A DNA stretch of 64,000 bases. It comes from Fibrobacterota bacterium (GTDB lineage: Bacteria > Fibrobacterota > Chitinivibrionia > Chitinivibrionales > FEN-1185). Shown here one piece after another: positions 34,574-42,674 of the stretch; positions within the stretch are counted from its first letter, which is position 1; the number at the start of each line of letters is the position of its first letter. The notes beneath the pieces are model-generated. The model searched no databases and was not told where the DNA came from. It was given only the letters and a program-made list of their open reading frames with translations. The position numbers and the translations under genes are program-made. The DNA lies in the NCBI GenBank assembly GCA_003165595.1, contig PLWQ01000009.1:222244-286243 (forward strand), in the 5' to 3' direction.

Positions 34574-37500
34574 TCACGCCGCTTTCACCTCATCCCCGTA
34601 CACAAATTCTTCATTGTAAGACCTCAATAATCTCTTGCTCGCCAGCTCGAAATCAACAATGGACGGCGACCATTCCACACAGCGAATCGACTGCGCGAAC
34701 ACGGCATGCGTGCCGAAGTTTTCCTTGACATAGCCGGAAATAACGTACGGCCCGGGCCGCTGCGTAACCTCGGCGTAGGCCGCATACACGTCGGGCCACA
34801 TCACGATGTCGGCGCAGCCGGATTTGTCTTCTATGGTAATGAATTTCATGTCTCCCCTGCCCGCTACCGTGTGCATGCGCGAGGTGATGGGCCAGCCGAA
34901 CACCTTGACACCCCTGCCCGCGTACCCGGAGACATCGTTGCACAGCACCGCGTTTCTCGCCTCGGGATGCAGATCGAGTATGTCCAGAATATTGCCCGAC
35001 AGCATGAACCCCAGCTGTTCCAGTTCGTTAAGGCATTTTCTGGTAAGCGAATAATCGGAAAGACCGGGATGCACGTCGGCATCGGACACGCGCAGGCCGC
35101 CGAACAGATCGCCGTCGGCATCGCGCACGCGGCCGTGCACCGCGTCCAGCTGGGCCAATAGCTCGGGCTGGTTCAGGTTGAACCCGTCGAAACAACCCGT
35201 TTTTATGAGCTTTTCGATCTCACTTTTGCCCGCGTTTGTCCTGCCGATAAAATCGACGAGGTTGCGGAACGGGCCGTTCTTGTCGCGTTCGTCAACAACG
35301 GCCTGCAGGGTACGGGAGCACATGCCCTTGATGTGCATAAGCCCGATGGACATAAACCGCCCCTTGCCGCAGCATTTGACCCTGCTCGTATTGATATGGA
35401 GCGGATTGATTTTGATGCCCAGCCGCCGCGCCTCGTTGATATAGGTGTCGGTGGAGTAAAATCCGTGCAGGTTGGAGATGACCGACGCCATGAACTGCGC
35501 CGGGTAATGCGCCTTGAGAAAGGTGCATTTGAACGACAGTATCGCATAGCTCAGGCTGTGTGATTTACAGAATGAAAACCCGATAAACGAGCTTACCCGC
35601 GTCCACAGCTCAAGCGCCTGTTCTTGTGTGAGGCCGCTTGTCGCCATGCAGCCGTCCATGAATTCCGCTGCAACGGCCTCGTAATCGTCGGGCGCGCCGT
35701 CGTGCTGGCTGTTCATCATCTTGCGCACGCGGTCTGCGCGCCGGAAGCTCATGCCAGCGATGTCGCGGCAGATCTTTACCACATCTTCCTGGTATACGAT
35801 GCAATCGTGCGTTTCGGACAGAATCGGCTCAAGCGACGGATGCAGGAATTCCCAGTCCACTATTCCTTGTTTCATTTTTCGGTGGCGTTCCACAAATACC
35901 TTAGTGTATTGCGCGCCGGCAGGGCGCACTGCACTTGACGTTATGCCGATTTCCTCGAAACTGCTCGCCAACGCCTGCCTGTTGAGCTTCATCTGCGCAG
36001 GCGATTCGATGTAGAAAATGCCGCGCGTGCGGCCTTTCTCTATCATGTCGAGCACCGCAGGGTCGTTCTGCACGTGATCGCTGTCCCACACGCGAGGATC
36101 GGTATAGCCCTGCTCGTCTATCTGAAACAACGTGTCGCGCAGCACCGACAGACTGCCGTTGCCCAGCACATCGAACTTGATAAGGCCCAGATCGTCTATG
36201 CCCGAGTGCATGTCGATCTGCGTGATGATCCTGTTCTTGACCCCGCCGGAATATTCGCATGCCACGTGCCGCCACACGGGTAGATTGGTGACGATAATGC
36301 CGCCCGGATGCTGGCCCAGAAAGCGCGGTTTCCCCTGGACCAACTTTGCATAGGCGAGTATTCGCTGGATGTCCGGATCGTCCTGTGGCAGCCGCGTTTC
36401 GATGAGGCCGCTTACCTGCTCCTCGCTGTAGCCGAACACCTTGGCAACCTCGCGGAACGCTGCGCGACGATTCATGTGATTGACCGTTGCCAAAACCGCA
36501 ACACGGTCGCGCCCCCAGGTGTTTACAAAGTAGTCGAATGCCGCGTCGCGCTCGTCCCAGCCGAAATCGAGGTCCGCATCGGGCGGACTTGCACGCTCCT
36601 CGTTGAGAAATCGCTCGAAGTATAGATTGTAACGCACTGGGTCTAAATCACTTGCGCCGATATTGTAAAACGTAATGCTGTTTGCCGCAGACCCGCGCAT
36701 GAGCGTACAATCCGTGGGCTGCCGCAGGCCCGATGCAGAGCGGCTGTTTGCCCAGTCGCGCACCTGCTTTACCATAAGGAAGTATGAGGCAAACCCGAGT
36801 TTGTTGATAACCGCTAGTTCCTTTTCCTGGATTTCCTTTGCCTTGTGGTACGACGGCGTAGCGCCGTATCTGCGGTCCAAACCCTCACGCGCGACTTTTC
36901 CCAGGTATTGTTCGGGCGTCAACCCGTCCGGCACGGAAATTTTTGGGAATACCCAGTTGCCCAGTTCAAGATCGGCCCTGCACTGGCCGGCAATCCGTTC
37001 GGCATTCATAATCGCTTCGCCGCAGCCGGCAAAACGGTTCGCCATTTCCTCTGCGTCACAGAAATACGCACTGTCGGCCGCCATTTCTTCTGGCCTCAGC
37101 CGCGACAGCGTTGAGCAATGGCCAATGGCGCTCAGGATGCGGTGCGTTTCCCAATCCGATTTTGTAAGAAAATGCACGTTGTTGGTTGCCACGACCGGAA
37201 CCCCCAGCTGCTGCGCCGTTACCGAAAGTTTTTTTGACGCATCACGAGAGGCGGCATCCAGATGCAATACCTCGCCGTAGAGATTTCGCACATTGGGCGT
37301 GAGCGCAAGCTCGCGCAGAACGCGCGGCGAAGACGTGAGGAGGAAAAGGTCGGGGAATTCCCTGCCGAATATCCGTGCAAATGTAAATGCTTCCTGGTGC
37401 AATTGGCGCAGCGTGATGATCTCGCATATGTCGGCATAGCCGTTCTTGTTTTTCGCCAGCGCAACGACGTTGTCGCGAGGATGTTTGGGGTCGGTGAGTT

Positions 37501-37696
37501 CAACGCCGAGGATAGGCTTAATGCCGTTTTCCATGCACAAAACGTAAAAATCGATGAGCCCGCTCATGCGATTGGTGTCGGTGAGGGCCAGCGCAGCCAT
37601 GCCCCGGGCCTTTGCCGCTGCGACAAGCTCCTTTACCTTTGGCACGCCTGCGTGGAAGGAATATTCGGAGTGGGTGTGTAAGTGAGTAAATTGCAT
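34574..37696 (-). CDS. dnaE2: Error-prone DNA polymerase III alpha subunit DnaE2 (ImuC)
   Basis: 1040 residues, typical DnaE2 size. The PHP domain opens the protein (FTHLHTHSEYSFHAGVPKVKELV). The polymerase core shows the acidic PDADLDFGWDERD, FLGQHPGGIIV, and IDDLGLIKFDVLG. Late parts have FIGFSFCKSHSLSYAILSF and a C-terminal OB-fold (GRGDMKFITIEDKSGCADIVMWP). It acts in SOS mutagenesis with ImuB. Located between lexA and the imuB-like gene. The start has no Shine-Dalgarno; the upstream 25 bases are AT-rich. Confidence 0.93.
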   Translation of the reverse strand: MQFTHLHTHSEYSFHAGVPKVKELVAAAKARGMAALALTDTNRMSGLIDFYVLCMENGIKPILGVELTDPKHPRDNVVALAKNKNGYADICEIITLRQLHQEAFTFARIFGREFPDLFLLTSSPRVLRELALTPNVRNLYGEVLHLDAASRDASKKLSVTAQQLGVPVVATNNVHFLTKSDWETHRILSAIGHCSTLSRLRPEEMAADSAYFCDAEEMANRFAGCGEAIMNAERIAGQCRADLELGNWVFPKISVPDGLTPEQYLGKVAREGLDRRYGATPSYHKAKEIQEKELAVINKLGFASYFLMVKQVRDWANSRSASGLRQPTDCTLMRGSAANSITFYNIGASDLDPVRYNLYFERFLNEERASPPDADLDFGWDERDAAFDYFVNTWGRDRVAVLATVNHMNRRAAFREVAKVFGYSEEQVSGLIETRLPQDDPDIQRILAYAKLVQGKPRFLGQHPGGIIVTNLPVWRHVACEYSGGVKNRIITQIDMHSGIDDLGLIKFDVLGNGSLSVLRDTLFQIDEQGYTDPRVWDSDHVQNDPAVLDMIEKGRTRGIFYIESPAQMKLNRQALASSFEEIGITSSAVRPAGAQYTKVFVERHRKMKQGIVDWEFLHPSLEPILSETHDCIVYQEDVVKICRDIAGMSFRRADRVRKMMNSQHDGAPDDYEAVAAEFMDGCMATSGLTQEQALELWTRVSSFIGFSFCKSHSLSYAILSFKCTFLKAHYPAQFMASVISNLHGFYSTDTYINEARRLGIKINPLHINTSRVKCCGKGRFMSIGLMHIKGMCSRTLQAVVDERDKNGPFRNLVDFIGRTNAGKSEIEKLIKTGCFDGFNLNQPELLAQLDAVHGRVRDADGDLFGGLRVSDADVHPGLSDYSLTRKCLNELEQLGFMLSGNILDILDLHPEARNAVLCNDVSGYAGRGVKVFGWPITSRMHTVAGRGDMKFITIEDKSGCADIVMWPDVYAAYAEVTQRPGPYVISGYVKENFGTHAVFAQSIRCVEWSPSIVDFELASKRLLRSYNEEFVYGDEVKAA

Positions 37697-38117
37697 TTGC
37701 TAATTCTTATTATTAATAGTCTGAAGGGGGCACCGCTAGGCTGTCACTAGTGCGCCCTTTCTGTTGGGCGCACGAATTCCTAGCCCTTGCTTCAAACTGA
37801 GTCGGGAGCTTCACTCCCGAACCCAGACCAAGGGGTACTCAGCAGCGAGTACCCCTTGGATCCCCGCGCCGCGCCTGCAGCGTCGCCTGATCCTGATGCC
37901 GTCGGGCCGCTCGTGAACTCACCCGGCAAATACTATCCGTCAAAAACATTGCACCGGCACAACTGTAAAAATTTCTTCAAGCCATACACACGCCGGGCTC
38001 GGACAGCACGAGCGGCCAAACCTCCGGCCTCAGGGGCGGCGCTGATGGCGGAAAGGCGATAAGAAAATCTTGCATCCGATAATGCACATGTCAACACCAA
38101 AATGCTGTCTTGACTAT
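37697..38117. repeat. Structured spacer between dnaE2 and lexA
   Basis: About 420 bases. GGGGGCACCGCTA near 37727 and the TGCGCCCTTTCTGTTGGGCGCA hairpin near 37751 relate to the repeats around imuB. Two further hairpins: TCGGGAG/CTCCCGA (37802-37820) and a 13-bp stem (37828-37859). A 91-codon open frame here is not protein-like. Confidence 0.6.
37828..37859. terminator. Strong 13-bp hairpin between dnaE2 and lexA
   Basis: CCAAGGGGTACTC, loop AGCAGC, GAGTACCCCTTGG. No U tract follows on either strand, so it may be a repeat-borne hairpin and not a terminator. Confidence 0.4.
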
Positions 38118-38783
38118 CTAAATATCTTCCCTGAACAACTTCACCACCCTCCCCATGATCTCAAAATCGCTTCCCGGCTCCACCGTGATGGGCCCCATGA
38201 AATCGTTGTCCGGAATGAGTTTGATGCAATTGGCCTCCTGTTTTACATATTTGAGCGTGACGTCGCTGCCGATGCGTACGGCCGCCACGTCACGCCGCGT
38301 GACGAACGACTGGCGCTGCACCACCACCACATCGCCGTCGCGGATGCCGCGGTTGACCATGGAATTGCCTTTCACCCGCAATGCAAATTTGTCTCCCCGC
38401 TCGTTGGTGACGCCGAGCGCGTCCCACTCAAACCATGTTTCCACGTTTTCTATGGCTTCTATGGGCACGCCCGCGGCGATGCTGCCTAACAGCGGAATGC
38501 GCGAGCTTGCGCGAACATGGCTGCGCACGATGCGCGTGGGCGTTACATGCCGATTTTTGCCGCTTGTTTCGGCAATGAAGCCTTTTTTGCGCAGCACCGC
38601 AACATGGTTGGTCACCGAATTCGCCGAACTCCATTTGAACTTCCGGGCGATTTCTTCGTAGGTGGGGGAACTGCCGGTTTGCACATACCGCGACTCGATG
38701 AAAGCCAGAACCATTGCCTGCTTTTTTGTAAGCCCGGCTTCACCATGAGCATTGTCGTCCATGCGCGCATCGGATAAGATCAT
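38118..38783 (-). CDS. lexA: SOS repressor LexA
   Basis: 221 residues. N-terminal winged helix (LTKKQAMVLAFIESRYVQTG...PTYEEIARKFKWSSANSVTNHVAVLRKKGFI). Self-cleavage site Ala104-Gly105 in GSIAAGVPIEA; catalytic Ser141 in VKGNSMVN and Lys178 in VTLKYVK. All residues for RecA-stimulated autocleavage are present. GAGGG lies six bases before the ATG. Its recognition helix differs from E. coli, so its operator must be read from its own promoter (see the palindrome upstream). It heads the minus-strand dnaE2/imuB/DUF72 set, although separated by long spacers. Confidence 0.95.
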   Translation of the reverse strand: MILSDARMDDNAHGEAGLTKKQAMVLAFIESRYVQTGSSPTYEEIARKFKWSSANSVTNHVAVLRKKGFIAETSGKNRHVTPTRIVRSHVRASSRIPLLGSIAAGVPIEAIENVETWFEWDALGVTNERGDKFALRVKGNSMVNRGIRDGDVVVVQRQSFVTRRDVAAVRIGSDVTLKYVKQEANCIKLIPDNDFMGPITVEPGSDFEIMGRVVKLFREDI

Positions 38784-39156
38784 CGCAAACCCTCTCTATG
38801 TATTAAAGCCACATTAAACATGTATAATATACACGTATTGGAAAAGTAAGTCAACAAAATAATGGCATATACGGGAGGGAACAAGCACCGTAGATGTTGC
38901 GACTCTGCGAAGCCGGACTCTTTTTCCAGGGCAGTATTGTCTTGTGCAAACACTGATTGTAGCGCCGCCCGAGGTTTCTCTTTCACGGCAGCCCGCACAC
39001 CATTTCAAAAACAATTTTCTTGCTATTATTTTCTTGGCAGAAATTAATTTAGAATATAAGATTGAAGTCAATTCGGCAGTACATTCAACAAAAAATGCCG
39101 AAAAAAGTGTACGCGTTTCTTTTCACCATCCATTCAACCTTTTAAAGGAGTGTTTC
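38784..39156. other. Intergenic region between lexA and small exported protein
   Basis: About 370 bases. The left part holds the lexA promoter. The right part, AT-rich before 39157, probably holds the promoter of the small exported protein; a TTGGCA...TATAAG pair near 39035-39061 has a short 15-bp spacer and is not convincing. Confidence 0.5.
38818..38854 (-). promoter_or_regulatory. lexA promoter with overlapping 19-bp palindrome (candidate LexA operator)
   Basis: Minus strand TTGACT (38849-38854), 17-bp spacer, TATATT (38826-38831). A palindrome ACATGTATA-A-TATACACGT (38818-38836, 8 of 9 pairs) covers the -10 element, as expected for an autorepressor. Confidence 0.6.
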
Positions 39157-39393
39157 ATGAAAGTCACAATCAAAATGGTTCTCGCAGCCTTCGTGGCAGC
39201 TACGTTCGCGGTCGCAGCAATGGCCGAAGAACCCGCACCGGCAGCAGCTCCTGCAGCGCAGACATCAGTAGCGCCTGCCAGCACGGAAACCGCTCCGGCA
39301 GACACCACGAAGTCAAAGAAGAAAGCCAAGAAGGCCAAGAAAGCCAAGAAGGCCAAGAAAGCCGCTGCAGCAGACAGCACAATGGCAAAGTAA
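39157..39393 (+). CDS. Small exported Ala/Pro- and Lys/Ala-rich protein
   Basis: 78 residues. AAAGGAG lies seven bases before the ATG. Signal peptide MKVTIKMVLAAFVAATFAVAAMA, then an Ala/Pro/Thr segment, then a four-residue AKKA-type repeat (KKKAKKAKKAKKAKKAAAA) that resembles a histone H1 tail or a linker-type nucleic acid or polyanion binder. With a signal peptide it should be periplasmic or extracellular. A strong terminator follows directly, so it is monocistronic. I do not recognise a named family; low-complexity composition makes homology unreliable. Confidence 0.75.
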   Translation: MKVTIKMVLAAFVAATFAVAAMAEEPAPAAAPAAQTSVAPASTETAPADTTKSKKKAKKAKKAKKAKKAAAADSTMAK

Positions 39394-39421
39394 TTATCGC
39401 GAACTACGCGAATCGAATAGT

Positions 39422-39456
39422 AAAAAAGGCGGAGGATGCAAGTCCTTCGCCTTTTT
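39422..39456. terminator. Bidirectional rho-independent terminator
   Basis: AAAAAAGGCGGAGGA, loop TGCAAG, TCCTTCGCCTTTTT: stem with one G-T wobble, flanked by A and T runs. Ends the small exported protein gene (+) and probably the convergent gene at 39482-40036 (-). Confidence 0.9.
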
Positions 39457-39481
39457 GATTTGCGGTTGTGTATTCCGAAAA

Positions 39482-40036
39482 TCAGTTGGTATTTGCCAAA
39501 AATTGGAACACGCTGGAATTTTTCGTCATGAACTGCGAGACTACGTTCTCAAGCCCCGGAATATCTGCATCCTGGAAGCTGCTTACGTCAATGTTTGACT
39601 TCACAAACGCCTGTACCGGGTGATCGGTGATATAGGCATCGGACTGTTTCTGGTCCTTTGCATTGACCAAAGCCGTCACATCGCCTTTCTTCACGACCTT
39701 GAAAACCGGCTGCCCGTTGGCGCCGCTTGGATTTATTGCCACAACGTACTGGCCTTTTGTTTCCGGGTGAAGCGACTCGTACCTCTTTACTTTCTTTTCA
39801 AGGTTCTGCCAAAGGTTGCTCCACACAGCGGTTTTGTTGATCTTGATATTCGAAGAAGCCTGCGAGCTCAGAAGATCGGAAATCCAGGAATTTTGTTTTT
39901 GCGTGGTCGGAAGCAGGCCGGACACACCTTGGCCGAGCAACGTCATCAACGGATTGGAGCCATTGTTGCCGCTCGCCGAATTGTTGAGCAGGCTCTGGTA
40001 CTGTTGAATGACGGAGTTGATGGACGATGAAGTCAT
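39482..40036 (-). CDS. Hypothetical protein with candidate FliA-dependent promoter
   Basis: 184 residues, no signal peptide or membrane helix. The N-terminus is Ser/Asn/Gln-rich (SSSINSVIQQYQSLLNN), the middle basic (WSNLWQNLEKKVKRYESLHPETKGQYVVAI), and a compact alpha/beta region follows (PVFKVVKKGDVTALVN). GAGGG lies nine bases before the ATG. A sigma-28-like element lies about 40 bases upstream, so it may be a late flagellar or chemotaxis-associated protein, possibly exported through the flagellum given its unstructured N-terminus. Family not recognised. Confidence 0.7.
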   Translation of the reverse strand: MTSSSINSVIQQYQSLLNNSASGNNGSNPLMTLLGQGVSGLLPTTQKQNSWISDLLSSQASSNIKINKTAVWSNLWQNLEKKVKRYESLHPETKGQYVVAINPSGANGQPVFKVVKKGDVTALVNAKDQKQSDAYITDHPVQAFVKSNIDVSSFQDADIPGLENVVSQFMTKNSSVFQFLANTN

Positions 40037-40074
40037 CAGTCGAACCCTCGATCAAGGTTTGCCGCCTATTATGT

Positions 40075-40102
40075 GTATCGGCTTTGTCTTTGCAATCCTT
40101 GA
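40075..40102 (-). promoter_or_regulatory. Candidate sigma-28 (FliA) promoter
   Basis: Minus strand: TCAA (40099-40102), 16-base spacer, GCCGATAC (40075-40082), followed ~38 bases later by the ATG at 40036. Compare TAAA-N15/16-GCCGATAA/T. Confidence 0.45.
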
Positions 40103-40131
40103 CCGAAACGTTGCAAGCACGGTAGCGTGAG

Positions 40132-40440
40132 CTAGGGCAAATCGAGAAAGTCTCCAAAGTACTCCTCCCCGGCCTCGCGCACCGGTCCAGCGCCCTTTGG
40201 GGCCTGGCGCTTATACCGGGCATCGATCGGCTTTCCCTCCCGTAATTCATCGATGCTGCGAAACAAAGCCAGATCTTTTTTGCAATCCGGACATCGTTTT
40301 GTTCCTGCGGGATACGTTGCTCCGCACGAAGGGCAATGCAAGGGCAGGTTGTCGAAAGAAACGAGCGCCACACCGCAGTCGGGACACTCGTCCTTGTCTT
40401 CGCGGAATTCGGCAAGGCATTGCGGACAAAAAACGGGCAT
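40132..40440 (-). CDS. Double zinc-ribbon protein
   Basis: 102 residues. Two tandem four-cysteine ribbons: CPQC...CPDC (5-22) and CPSC...CPDC (36-53), with nearly the same spacing as in the neighbour at 40856-41338. The remaining C-terminus is polar with no known domain. It looks like a truncated paralogue of that neighbour that lost the DUF2007-like part. Function unknown. Confidence 0.75.
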   Translation of the reverse strand: MPVFCPQCLAEFREDKDECPDCGVALVSFDNLPLHCPSCGATYPAGTKRCPDCKKDLALFRSIDELREGKPIDARYKRQAPKGAGPVREAGEEYFGDFLDLP

Positions 40441-40458
40441 TGGGGTGCTCTTTGGGCT

Positions 40459-40806
40459 TCAGCGCTTGATGGTCTGCGTTCCGGACGCGGCCATTTTTTC
40501 CGCATGGCCCTGCCTGCCTATTTCCCTTATCTGACGTATGCAGGCTGCCCGGTCGGACCGGAACAGAACGCCAAAAACCTTTGACATGAGGTTGTTGAAC
40601 TTCGCGCATTCCATGGCATCCGTGAACTCCTTGCATTCCGCGCACGACGAGATGTCTTTCTCCTTGCAGCACGACCGTATCTTGCACCATGCGGCTTTGT
40701 CGTTGCCGGCGCAGCCTCGGCAGCGTTCTTTGAGATAGGAACCGCAGGCACCGCAATAGAGGCCGCAAAAAGCGACCAGGGACGCGTCAGCAGTGATTTC
40801 ACGCAT
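40459..40806 (-). CDS. DUF3795 domain cysteine-rich protein
   Basis: 115 residues with 12 cysteines. Pattern VAFCGLYCGACGSYLKERCRGCAG then CKIRSCCKEKDISSCAECKEF is diagnostic of DUF3795, a presumed metal-binding family common in anaerobes and archaea. AGGAGG lies five bases before the ATG. Sits between two zinc-ribbon genes on the same strand. Confidence 0.85.
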   Translation of the reverse strand: MREITADASLVAFCGLYCGACGSYLKERCRGCAGNDKAAWCKIRSCCKEKDISSCAECKEFTDAMECAKFNNLMSKVFGVLFRSDRAACIRQIREIGRQGHAEKMAASGTQTIKR

Positions 40807-40855
40807 GTCAACCTCCTTATGTCAATGTGCGACGGAAAAGCGTTTTCCGCGAGCC

Positions 40856-41338
40856 TCATTTTGCCTGCGACTCACCGTCATTGTTCTTGAACAGATCCTC
40901 GATGATCTCCCGGGCTTCCCGCGCACGCCTTTTTTCAACAATGAATTTTACGGTCCCGGTGACGGGGTTGAACCCGCCGAGCAGCCCGGCGCCGAACAGG
41001 CTTTGTAACTCTTCCCCTTGTGCATTGTAGGGAATGCCGGCCGCCTCCAGGGCGCCTTTAATGAGCATGAGCTCAGGCATCAACGATGTCTCGTACACTG
41101 TGACAAATGCGACGTCCACCGGCCGGGGGTTGCCTTCCAGAAAATCCTCCACGGATTTGTACGACACCAGCTCCGTCCCGCACATCGGGCACATGAGCGT
41201 GCCTTTGGCGTACTTTTTTCCGCACGAAGCGCAATGCGGCGGGAGATCTGCGAAAGTAACGAGCGTGAGCTCGCATTTGGGGCAGGTTTTGTAGCCTTCA
41301 ACGTATTCGGACAGGCAGTTGGGACAGAAAAGCGACAT
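40856..41338 (-). CDS. Zinc-ribbon protein with DUF2007-like C-terminal domain
   Basis: 160 residues. Two N-terminal ribbons (CPNC...CPKC and CASC...CPMC), then FVTVYETSLMPELMLIKGALEAAGIPYNAQGE...VEKRRAREAREIIEDL, matching the DUF2007 'putative signal transducing protein' fold that precedes small ferredoxin-like folds. GAGG lies nine bases before the ATG. Starts 17 bases after the SDH-type protease gene. Confidence 0.8.
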   Translation of the reverse strand: MSLFCPNCLSEYVEGYKTCPKCELTLVTFADLPPHCASCGKKYAKGTLMCPMCGTELVSYKSVEDFLEGNPRPVDVAFVTVYETSLMPELMLIKGALEAAGIPYNAQGEELQSLFGAGLLGGFNPVTGTVKFIVEKRRAREAREIIEDLFKNNDGESQAK

Positions 41339-41356
41339 TGGATTTCCTCGTCTTCT

Positions 41357-42370
41357 TTAACGCACGTGGAACTGCGACCTCTTTTGCCTCCCGTTTATCG
41401 TCTCTATGCGGCGCCACGAGCTTTCGTCGTTGAGCGCCTGCCAGCGCCGCTCTTCCTTGATGTAGTTCCAATCCTTGTCGTTCTGGTAATAGATCTGGAT
41501 GTCCTTGCCTTCGAGAATGTTGAGAATCTCGTTGTCGTGATAGTTGAGCGCGTCGAAATCGGTGAGCGCCTTCTGCGCCATTTCGGAGTAAATCCTGTTG
41601 AGGTCAAGCAGCAGGTCGTTCACGTTCTTTTCCAGCTTGCTCACATCGAGCCCGATACGCCGCGCTTCCCTGATGGTGATGGGGTAACTGTGGGACGGAT
41701 AATCGGAGTTGAGGTGCCTGCTGATCCGTTCCGCCTCCGCCTCGTCCTTGATATGATACGACAATATTTCCTTGCAGATCTTTGTCGACAGGGAACTCGA
41801 CCGGTCTATTGCTCCTACCACCAGAGGATGGATATACTTGAAGATATCCGAATAAGGATTGCCGTCGGACGGTTTCCTGTTCTCGTTCCATAACTTTACG
41901 ATACGTGAAAGTTCGTCCTGGCTCACGCTTACCTTGCGGTTCTCCAGGGGTTCCACGGGCGACATCGCGTGCGTGAGGGACGAATCGATGGCGGTAAGGT
42001 GAGCAAGCGGTCCCATCTTGATTGTATCCGCGCCCACGGCGATCATTGTGGCTGCGGATGCGCATTCCATGGGAACGAGCGCCACCACTCTCTTGTAGTA
42101 CTCCCGGATAAGGTTTACCATTCGAAGCGATGGTTCCACTTCCCCACCGCTCGATTTGATAAAGATTGCTATTTCCTTTCCAGAGCCCACTTTTTTGAAA
42201 AGCTCGTACAGGGCGATAACATCGTTGTCGCACACATTGCCGCGATTCGACGTCCAGTAGATGAGCAGCTTGGTGCCGATGATGCTTTGAATCCTGGTTA
42301 TGAGTTCCTGCGATTTCTCGTAGAGCAATGGAGGCTGTTTGACGGGTTTCTTTGACGCGAGTCTGGGCAT
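41357..42370 (-). CDS. SDH-type serine protease (SppA/ClpP clan, PF01972-like)
   Basis: 337 residues. ClpP-fold features: IAIFIKSSGGEVEPSLRMVNLIREY (oxyanion loop SSGGE), then VALVPMECASAATMIAVGADTIKMGPLAHLTAID with the expected nucleophile Ser105. No signal peptide, so cytoplasmic or loosely membrane-linked. The family is annotated as serine dehydrogenase proteinase but is mostly uncharacterised. The ATG at 42370 has AAAGG eight bases upstream; a longer frame overlaps the next small gene and is a shadow. Confidence 0.82.
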   Translation of the reverse strand: MPRLASKKPVKQPPLLYEKSQELITRIQSIIGTKLLIYWTSNRGNVCDNDVIALYELFKKVGSGKEIAIFIKSSGGEVEPSLRMVNLIREYYKRVVALVPMECASAATMIAVGADTIKMGPLAHLTAIDSSLTHAMSPVEPLENRKVSVSQDELSRIVKLWNENRKPSDGNPYSDIFKYIHPLVVGAIDRSSSLSTKICKEILSYHIKDEAEAERISRHLNSDYPSHSYPITIREARRIGLDVSKLEKNVNDLLLDLNRIYSEMAQKALTDFDALNYHDNEILNILEGKDIQIYYQNDKDWNYIKEERRWQALNDESSWRRIETINGRQKRSQFHVR

Positions 42371-42470
42371 TCGAAGGCCTTTCGTTGTTACGCCGACTTT
42401 TCCCTGAGAGGACGATATCTGCGCGATTTCTGCAGAGTATCGTTGCAGCGGGATTTCCCGCATGCGGCAA

Positions 42471-42674
42471 TTACGGCCGGGCGCCGCCTTTTTCACGAGA
42501 CTTAGGTTTTTCCTCAAACTCTTCGCAGAATTTGCCGGTCGCTTCATACACGGTTTGCGACGGAGCATACTTTGACTTGAACTTGAAGACCGTGCACCCC
42601 TTGGGGAAATGCGGGTCCCAGGTGACATGGAAATGCTTGCACTTGACGCAGTCGACCTCTGATTTTGTCGGCAT
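42471..42674 (-). CDS. Small conserved protein with CxxC and two further cysteines
   Basis: 67 residues. VDCVKCKHFHVTWDPHFPKGCTVFKFKSKYAP is a widely conserved small-protein pattern in anaerobes, sometimes mislabelled as a uracil-DNA glycosylase; no catalytic domain is present. Cys/His spacing suggests metal binding. It opens the minus-strand cluster with the SDH protease and zinc-ribbon genes. Confidence 0.75.
   Translation of the reverse strand: MPTKSEVDCVKCKHFHVTWDPHFPKGCTVFKFKSKYAPSQTVYEATGKFCEEFEEKPKSREKGGARP

Noticed and set aside
37787..38062. 91-codon plus-strand frame between dnaE2 and lexA
   Set aside because: Its sequence is built from two hairpins and repeat modules; not protein-like.
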